A stretch of DNA of 27,712 nucleotides, taken from positions 117,043 through 144,754 of the forward strand of contig NW_003123430.1 of NCBI RefSeq assembly GCF_000003605.2, read 5' to 3'. Below the pieces are notes generated by a model, which made no database searches, was not told the origin of the DNA, and saw only the letters and a list, made by a program, of their open reading frames with translations. Shown here piece after piece: positions 21,908 through 27,712 of this stretch. Position 1 is the stretch's first letter. The number at the start of each line of letters is the position of its first letter. The position numbers were made by a program, and so were the translations under genes. The DNA comes from Saccoglossus kowalevskii (Eukaryota > Hemichordata > Enteropneusta > Harrimaniidae).

Positions 21908-22321
21908 AAATATTTTTTGGTGCCAGGCGACAGTGTCACTGTTGTCTCTCCTGACTTTTTTTTTGTATGTGCAAATTGCAAGTGCTAGTGACGACACCTA
22001 GTGCATTTTTCCATAGAAGTCATAATCATGTTTGGGACATACATGACAGGGCTGTGTGTCAGTGGTCATCTCTCTGTCAAATGGCAATTTGTAATGCGCT
22101 ATCCTGGCGTCAACCAGGCCCGGTCAAACACAAGCACATGAGGACCTTAACCAAGGTTCCCCCAAAGTCGCATTCATAAGTGAATGAATCTCGGCCAGTG
22201 GAATTAGCCTTCCCATTGAGTCCGTGGCACACTCTCCCAGAGTAGGGGTCGACCCTTTTGATGTTCAGCCTAAGGTAGGATTTGAACTTGGGTCTACCGA
22301 TCATGAGTCTGATGCAACAAC
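21908..22321 (-). mobile_element. SINE copy 3, 5'-truncated
   Basis: Same family as the copies at 4.8 and 12.9 kb, in reverse orientation. The body and B box (AGTTCAAATCC, 22288-22278) are present. The element stops at 'gatgcaacaacc' (22321), just short of the A box, so the tRNA head has lost its first part. Lacking the A box it should be unable to transcribe itself. 5' truncation is common in retroposed elements. Confidence 0.8.
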
Positions 22322-22860
22322 CTTTGAGCGTTTTAAACGCGTTCTTTTCGGATATTGCAAATACGTATCTTTTATCTGTCACGGTTACTAGAAGAATTTT
22401 CCCGAACTGTTACGATAAAGCCAGCCAAAATGGCTAACGTCGCTAACCTCAACAAAAAAGGCGTTATTGTTTAAAGTTACGGTTGAAACTAGTTATTTGT
22501 AACACAACATTAAATTACCTAAACAATTGCGTAGTAACGAATATATGTACTAACATTTTTGAACATTGAGTATCACACAGCATTCGGACTGAAGTAGGTG
22601 TTGCTTCCACGTCGATATTTCGGCTTAATTAGCCCTATTTCTTCAATTTAGTAGGAACACATGTAAAATGAACGGCGCTAGCAATGATGTCATAGTGGTT
22701 ACACACCATCACCATCAAGTGAAGTCAATGGATAATTAGCATATCTAACAATAGAGTTTCCTAACCGTTCTTTTAGTAACCGTCTTTATATATACCCAAA
22801 GTTCGTTTTCGTATAAATTACGTGCATTTGCCACAATAAATAATATAACACGTCACAGAA
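22322..22860. other. Intergenic stretch, no gene seen
   Basis: The stretch begins with a short palindrome (gcgtttt-aaacgc, about 22328) right at the SINE break. Nothing else is recognised. Confidence 0.4.
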
Positions 22861-22868
22861 TACAACCT

Positions 22869-23160
22869 TTACCCAGTGAGTGATTGGGCTTTTCCAAGAT
22901 AACGCGAGTCACTCCGTCCTCTTCTCTTCGTCCTCCTCTCCGATGTCTCGTCATTTAAATTAACGTTAGAACACACGTAAAGGGCGGTAGTCGTCGCGCA
23001 GTGGTGTTCGAATTTATCAAAACACCCCAAAACGACATGCGCGCGCATGCGAAACGTCGTATCTTCGACTTTCGAGAAAGTCATCTGTAGCTGCACACAG
23101 GATGGCGCCGGTTGTGTTTGTAAAAATCTATTCTTCGTTAGGCCGAAGCTGCTAAAATTA
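22869..23160. promoter_or_regulatory. CpG-rich stretch, possible promoter
   Basis: This is the most CpG-dense part of the window, with gtcgtcgcgcag (about 22989), catgcgcgcgcatgcg (23035-23050) and ATGGCGCCGG (23102-23111). A start codon in good context at 23102 reads MAPVVF before a gtaaaa donor-like site, or 17 codons to a stop. The minus strand holds a 75-codon frame (23096-22869). No family is recognisable. It could be a CpG-island promoter of a gene whose exons I cannot see. Confidence 0.3.
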
Positions 23161-23349
23161 GGTTTATCAATACAACCATGAATTTCAAATTAAAATAGAA
23201 GTAGAATTCAATCACTGCTCTTGAACTCTTTCAACTTGTATATTTGTGTTTATACATGCTTCCAGCTCTACGAGGATGACCTAGACCTGGATTTCCATGA
23301 TTAAGTACCACAATGTCGGTTTTAAGATATATTCGATATAACAATACAA

Positions 23350-23453
23350 ATGTTCACCCCAACAGAGGTGGACATACAGTTTTAACGACCCGAAGAGCCT
23401 ATTGTCAACATAGGCCTATCTAAAACTGTATGTCTACCTCTGTGGACAACATA
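23350..23453. repeat. Inverted repeat with 25-bp near-perfect stem
   Basis: Left arm 'acagaggtggacatacag' (23362-23379) and right arm 'ctgtatgtctacctctgt' (23426-23443) pair almost perfectly. The pairing extends through tttta/taaaa and, weakly, outward to atgtt/aacat. The loop holds an inner 6-bp stem (gcctat...ataggc). It is probably a small foldback element; a hairpin RNA is possible but the loop is long for a microRNA precursor. Confidence 0.6.
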
Positions 23454-24620
23454 TTATAATTCGATTCACTCCTGTATTCCTAGTATTTTCTACTGGACTT
23501 TCAGACAAAGTCTGTTTTCCCATGACGACATATGTCTTTGGCTTGAAGTTAGAGTGTAATTTCCTTCTCAATTTAAAAAAAAACACAACAAAACAATACA
23601 TTTTCTACTTGCAAGACGGACAGTCACGTTGGAGTGCAACAAGTGGCACGTGATTGCAAATGCGGCAATTAGCAGTTGTAGTTATTTTTTTCCTTCTTCT
23701 GTCCATCACTTCAATGTTCGACTACACCAGTACTGTATGTAATAGGTCAGGAATTTCTGGGAATCTTATATCGCGTGATCGTTCATTTCTATGAAAGGGG
23801 TACGATACTAGTAAAAATGCACCAATAAAAAATGAAGCAGAAACAAACTTGTAGCTTAAAAAGTATTACAACGTTCTGTGCTGTATCAGGGATCTGCGAT
23901 ATTTCAGTTAATGACAACTATGAGATATTTCAAGTGATATCGAAGTTTCTGGCTTTTAAATTGCTTCGATCGAGCCACTGGCCCTTGGTTATTCTAAGCC
24001 ATTATCTCCAAGGCGTGGGTGGTTCTTCATTATGTATTCCACATCGACAAACAAATTGTACGGATTGTGTTATGATTGAAGCGACATTTTTTCCTCACTT
24101 TTCCCACTCACTCCTCATTGTGGCTGGCCAAGCCATGCAAGAAAATGTTCAGTTCTTCGTAGAATCATCTTCGCCTACCAAGGTTAATTTATTCAGCCGT
24201 CGACAAGAACGGGCATGAAGGCCAACTTTAGCGAAGTCGTGCGAATCGGTCGATGCCGTAGAATATGCTAGTAGTTTTGTAACATACAGCATAATTTTGT
24301 TCTTTGATGAATGATATTCCAATCGTCCGAATTACATTGGAGGTGATGATTGGAGATCATGGTCATATATGCACGGAAATCACTTTTTAGAATTACAAAA
24401 TGATCTACCCATGAGGGCGCTGTCACCAAATATATTTGCATAATATAATTTTCCCAGAATGCATTGGCTGCAAATTAAACAGTTATTGAGATGAAATATG
24501 TTGTTTCTCTTAAATCAAACCCAGTTATCTTCTGCCGTTATTTATTTTATATAAAATACCAGAGATATTAAAGCATGAATGAATGAACGAACACAAAAAA
24601 ACAACCATTGCAAAAGAAAT
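23454..24620. other. Stretch between foldback and U1, no gene seen
   Basis: The plus-strand open frame 23832-24218 (128 codons) begins in AT-rich sequence. It has no domain, poor start context and no splice signals I trust, so I treat it as chance. No other feature is recognised. Confidence 0.4.
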
Positions 24621-24696
24621 ATCTTTTAATTACGACTCATCGGGGACTGAGTTGTGCTTCATTTCATAGTACTGTCGATCGCGTCTGATAACAAGC

Positions 24697-24861
24697 ATAC
24701 TTACCTGGCGTAGGGGTTAACTGTGATCAAAGAGGCGGTTCCCTCAGGGAGAGGCCTTCCCATTGCACTCCGGCTGGGCTGACACCTGCGATCACCCCAA
24801 ATGCGGGTGACTCGGGCGCATAATTTATGTTAGTGGGGGACTGCGTACGCGCTATCCCCTG
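24697..24861 (+). ncRNA. RNU1: U1 spliceosomal snRNA
   Basis: The 165-nt RNA starts AUACUUACCUG, whose ACUUACCUG (24699-24707) pairs with 5' splice sites. In order: the four-way-junction stem (gcgtaggggt with acacctgcg), stem-loop I (loop GATCAAAGAG, 24725-24734), stem-loop II with the U1A-binding loop ATTGCACTCC (24762-24771), stem-loop III (tcaccc...gggtga), the Sm site AATTTATG (24822-24829) and stem-loop IV closed by GCG-TACG-CGC and ending CCCCTG. Length and layout match the usual 164 nt. A 3' box follows. There is no poly(A) tail, so it does not look retroposed. Oddities: loop I departs from the GAUCANGAAG consensus bound by U1-70K, and stem II appears to lose one or two pairs, so this could be a variant copy. 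No clear PSE or TATA is recognised upstream. Confidence 0.95.
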
Positions 24862-24872
24862 ATAATTAAACT

Positions 24873-24881
24873 AAAGAGAGA
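24873..24881 (+). terminator. 3' box of the U1 gene
   Basis: AAAGAGAGA fits the AAA-R-N-N-AGA core of the metazoan snRNA 3' box exactly. It lies 12 nt after the mature 3' end and is preceded by attaaact. This box directs Integrator-dependent 3' end formation of polymerase II snRNA transcripts, which supports a working gene. Confidence 0.75.
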
Positions 24882-26170
24882 ATATTTAACATAAAAAAGA
24901 AATAGTCCAAATCTTTAAAAGTGACGTAGTAATTTGATGATATGATAAACCTGAATGGCGTCCACTTTAACGTGAGGCGTCTGGGATACTCGGAATCGCT
25001 AGATTCCAGGTCATTGAACTACGATCGAAATATTACTTGAGTGAGGTACAAGCGAGCATTATCCGAAAAGACAAATCGGTTTACTAATAATAATCGTGTT
25101 CATAAGGAAAAATGAAAATGACAGAAAACTCTATATTTTACCTGTAGTACACATAGACGAAGCAAGTGCAGAAATCTAATATTTTGCACATTTTTCTATT
25201 ATCTTCCTGGACAACCCCTAAACATGCAAACAGTGACCAGCACATGCAACATTGTAAATTGCCATGATATACGAAAAAAAAAGTCTTCAGGGATCAACCT
25301 CGTCCGATGCCAAGTAAACCATCTCTCGGTAATACCATGTAATGTCAATATGGAATAATCATTTTGTAAATTCATTAAAATATACACATTAGAGTTCAAA
25401 TAGACATGGGATGAAGGCAGCGCGAGCCCATATTTTTTAAAACTGGAAAAAACAGACGAAAAAAATGAAAAATAAAATCTGTAAAAAATACAAGCTTGGA
25501 GAATATTGGTTGCTCTTTCATATTTCGCCAAAGCGAAATGCATAACCCCTCCCTTCATGATACCCCTCGGTAAGTTGCGACCCTCGATAAGTCAAGGTTT
25601 TTGCTTGGATCTTGATACCTGTGACTTAGAAAGGGGGCACTGTATTTCAATCAGCATATGCCTTTCTTATCATACACAAATTCCATATTCTGCTAGATTA
25701 AATACCATTCATGTATTTACCTATTATGCAACTTTTCACACTTTAATTCTCAATTCCTGAATTCCGTCAGACGCGATGTAATTCTATTTGTGCATGTGTT
25801 AACCTACCTAGCAGCAGGCAAGGGTAGGACAAAAATATAAAAAGTCAAATAAATAGACATGCAACCCGGAAGAAGCATATCTTAAACAGTTTTTTAAAGA
25901 TAGCGAAGTGAAGGGTGGGTGGGTGGGTACAAACGAGGGCAGCTAGTAGAACTATTTGAAGCCAGATGAGAAACGTGGATTTTCAGTTGAAAAAGATTTT
26001 TTTTTCAGAGAAAATGGACTGAAATAGGGATAGTACGTGTGTGTCTCACAGAGTAAAATTTGATCGCGACAGTTTTTCAACTCCTAAAATATTCGCAAAA
26101 AATATGAAAATAATAATAGAGAATTTGCGTGCTTGTTATTCTTGCTTAGACAGGATCATAGTGTTCAACT
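24882..26170. other. Stretch right of U1, no gene seen
   Basis: The open frames at 25199-25558 (minus) and 25506-25760 (plus) lack domains and splice context. The one notable item is the G-rich run at 25913. Nothing else is supported. Confidence 0.4.
25913..25928 (+). other. G-quadruplex motif (GGGT)4
   Basis: Four GGGT units in a row form the classic parallel G-quadruplex sequence with single-T loops. It is short and isolated. Whether it does anything here is unknown. Confidence 0.7.
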
Positions 26171-26182
26171 TTTCGGAAGCTG

Positions 26183-26330
26183 GTACCGTATTTATCCGGG
26201 TAAGAGCCCAGGGTCCGAACATGGAAAATTGCCAAAAAATAGGAGTGGGCGTTTGCCTGCAAAAGAAGAGAAAATTTGCAAAAAATGACAAACAGCCCAA
26301 TACGCGTGAACTCAAAATGAACTAAAATGT
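26183..26330. repeat. Dispersed-repeat-like 'ccgtatttatccgggtaagagccc' segment
   Basis: The phrase resembles a widespread class of short repeats and is related to motifs at 463 and 1557 in this window. The open frame over it (26041-26325) is probably chance. Ends are not visible. Confidence 0.3.
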
Positions 26331-26406
26331 CAGGGGTTAAACTGCATAAATTACAAGATCAATAATAATTTACAAATTTACACAGTATCGGTAAAAGTTA
26401 TAACAA

Positions 26407-26927
26407 GCAGCCCGTCGGCTGAGATAGCTCCGCTGTTAGCAATGCACATTGAAGATATCATTATAAAATGAACAATATGTATAGTATCAAAGCAATCGGA
26501 CTTGTGGTTTATACCAAGAAGTCGAAAATATCACTTTTTACCAAAAAAGTCCAAAATAATCATTAAAATTAGTCAATTGAAGATATCATCACAAAATGAA
26601 CAAATCTGAGACGTTGAAATATATATATATAATAGCAAAGCAATCAGAATTAAGGTTTTTAACAAGTAGTCAAAAATATCACTTTTTACTAAAAATTACA
26701 AAAATATTCACCAAAATTAGAGAATTGAAGATATCATCACGAAATGAGCAAATCTGAGAGAGGTCCACGTGTAGTACCTATATATATAATATCAAAGCAA
26801 TTGGACTGAAGAAGTCGAAAAAGTAAAACATTGACACGGACGACGGGCGTCGATGGACGACGGACGTCGACGGACGATCACTCATATGATAATCTCTGCT
26901 CGACAAAGTCAACAGCAGAGCTAAAAA
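26407..26927 (-). mobile_element. Foldback element copy 2 (AGCTCCGCTGT ends)
   Basis: This is the opposite orientation of the copy at 14.9 kb. The ends are AGCTCCGCTGT (26426-26436) and ACAGCAGAGCT (26912-26922). The right end has a hairpin (ctctgct...agcagag around gacaaagtc). The interior carries three units of a ~150-bp repeat ('gtcgaaaatatcactttttac', 26519, 26669, about 26815). Next to the hairpin is a gacgg-gacg tract (26836-26877) that copy 1 lacks. It has no protein-coding capacity. Confidence 0.7.
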
Positions 26928-27550
26928 TTCACAGCTGTTTGAAAAAAACTTCTCAGATCTTTATTTGTACGTTCATTGCCATCTTGGTCAAACTCAAAAC
27001 CCTCAAAGTCCAAATCGGCATCACTGTAGCCATCAAATAAAATCCCTACAGTTTGTCAGGTGGAGTTGATTGTGTATGGCTTAATAGCAGACCATCATCC
27101 TGTAACAATAGGGCAAAATAAATAAATAAAAAGGCTCTTGTCAGCTCTCGAAGCGCTGTAGCGAAATTGGTGTTGAAGGTCCGGGGGGGGGGGGGCAAAA
27201 AGTAAACGGCTGATTTGGGCTTGTACAGGCCACTATGACCGGCGGCTGGCTCTTAACGATATCCTTGTTCTAAAACTGTTATTTATAAAGGTGTACTGCA
27301 AAATGTGTATGACTATATAAAGGACTCAATTTTTTTTTAATTTTATTTCTGAACAGGAACAAACAAACAATTGTTTCTCACATTACACATGAACATTTTA
27401 CAATAATCAACACATTAGAAACTAATGCAACGCAGATTTTGGTCACAACTTTCTATTGTCCTTAAAGTGCTACAGTCAATGTGACGTGACATTTCTGTTA
27501 CATGTTTGACTCCTATGTGATGTGTGCAGCACATGTCAATTACATTATTA
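26928..27550. other. Stretch with a 13-G run, no gene seen
   Basis: A homopolymer of 13 G lies at 27183-27195. Otherwise AT-rich sequence with no exon or RNA gene recognised. Confidence 0.4.
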
Positions 27551-27712
27551 GTCCCCGTTCGGACGAAGTCCGAAAACGGGGACTTATAATTCGGTCTCCG
27601 TCCGTGCGTCCGTGCGTCCGTGCGTCTGTGCGTCCGTGCGTCCGTCCGGAGTCATATCTCAAAATCCCTTGGACCGATTCTGTTCTAATCTGATTAAAAT
27701 ATGATGTAGTGT
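27551..27712 (+). mobile_element. Start of a hairpin-plus-CGTCCGTG repeat element, cut by the window end
   Basis: Positions 27551-27583 form a hairpin: GTCCCCGTT pairs with AACGGGGAC and CGGAC with GTCCG around GAA, with an AA bulge. After a short spacer come CGTCCGTG tandem units (about 27599-27650), then unique sequence running off the window. The layout (hairpin, spacer, CGTCCGT tandem) matches the hairpin end of the foldback element at 26.4-26.9 kb, with unrelated stem sequence. The open frame here is the tandem repeat read through. Confidence 0.6.

Noticed and set aside
23350-23453. A microRNA gene
   Set aside because: The loop between the stem arms is longer than usual for a precursor and the arms are nearly perfect, which fits a foldback element better.
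23832-24218. 128-codon plus-strand frame upstream of U1
   Set aside because: No domain, weak start context and no splice signals; treated as chance.
1-27712. CRISPR array or other prokaryotic system
   Set aside because: The tandem repeats have no regular unique spacers, and splice sites plus U1 snRNA show this is animal nuclear DNA.

Overview
This window is nuclear DNA from a metazoan. It is AT-rich and mostly non-coding. It holds phase-1 exons with good GT/AG splice sites, a U1 snRNA gene, tRNA-headed SINEs and many tandem and foldback repeats. The repeat style (copies of a 63-bp satellite, CGTCCGTG runs behind a terminal hairpin, degenerate repeats carrying a 'gcc-attttg' motif) suggests a marine invertebrate such as a hemichordate, echinoderm or lophotrochozoan. 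I cannot name the species from sequence alone.

Only two genes are firmly supported. (1) On the minus strand, about 612-8905, lies a gene for a TGF-beta-superfamily type II receptor ectodomain (activin/BMP receptor three-finger fold). Its parts are a signal-peptide exon (8839-8905), a first-half exon (4075-4200) and a second-half exon (1745-1900) ending in the diagnostic CCC-x4-CN block. All junctions are phase 1 and in frame. A candidate terminal exon (655-808, stop at 753-755, AATAAA at 631-636) would close the gene as a secreted protein of 134 residues. If that exon is not used, the transmembrane and kinase exons must lie left of the window. (2) On the plus strand at 24697-24861 lies a U1 snRNA gene with a Sm site, U1A loop, stem-loop IV and a perfect 3' box.

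Region by region: 1-8905 is the receptor gene, with intron 2 full of degenerate ~200-bp repeats and intron 1 holding a SINE and a ~190-bp repeat. 8906-11260 is AT-rich flank with a possible TATA box. 11264-11303 is a possible first exon of an unknown plus-strand gene, followed by a 104-bp foldback element with 9-bp target duplications. 12.5-16.2 kb is an old 81-bp tandem array split by a SINE and by a 2.2-kb terminal-inverted-repeat element, which itself contains two further elements. 16.2-19.4 kb holds no recognised gene. 19.46-21.02 kb is a 63-bp satellite made of two subfamilies. 21.3-24.6 kb has foldbacks, a truncated SINE and a CpG-richer stretch. U1 follows, and the right end holds a G-quadruplex motif, a second foldback element in the opposite orientation and the start of a hairpin-plus-CGTCCGTG repeat.

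The two genes have no evident functional link. Most of the readable structure is a nested record of mobile-element insertions. No CRISPR, operon or prokaryotic signal is present.
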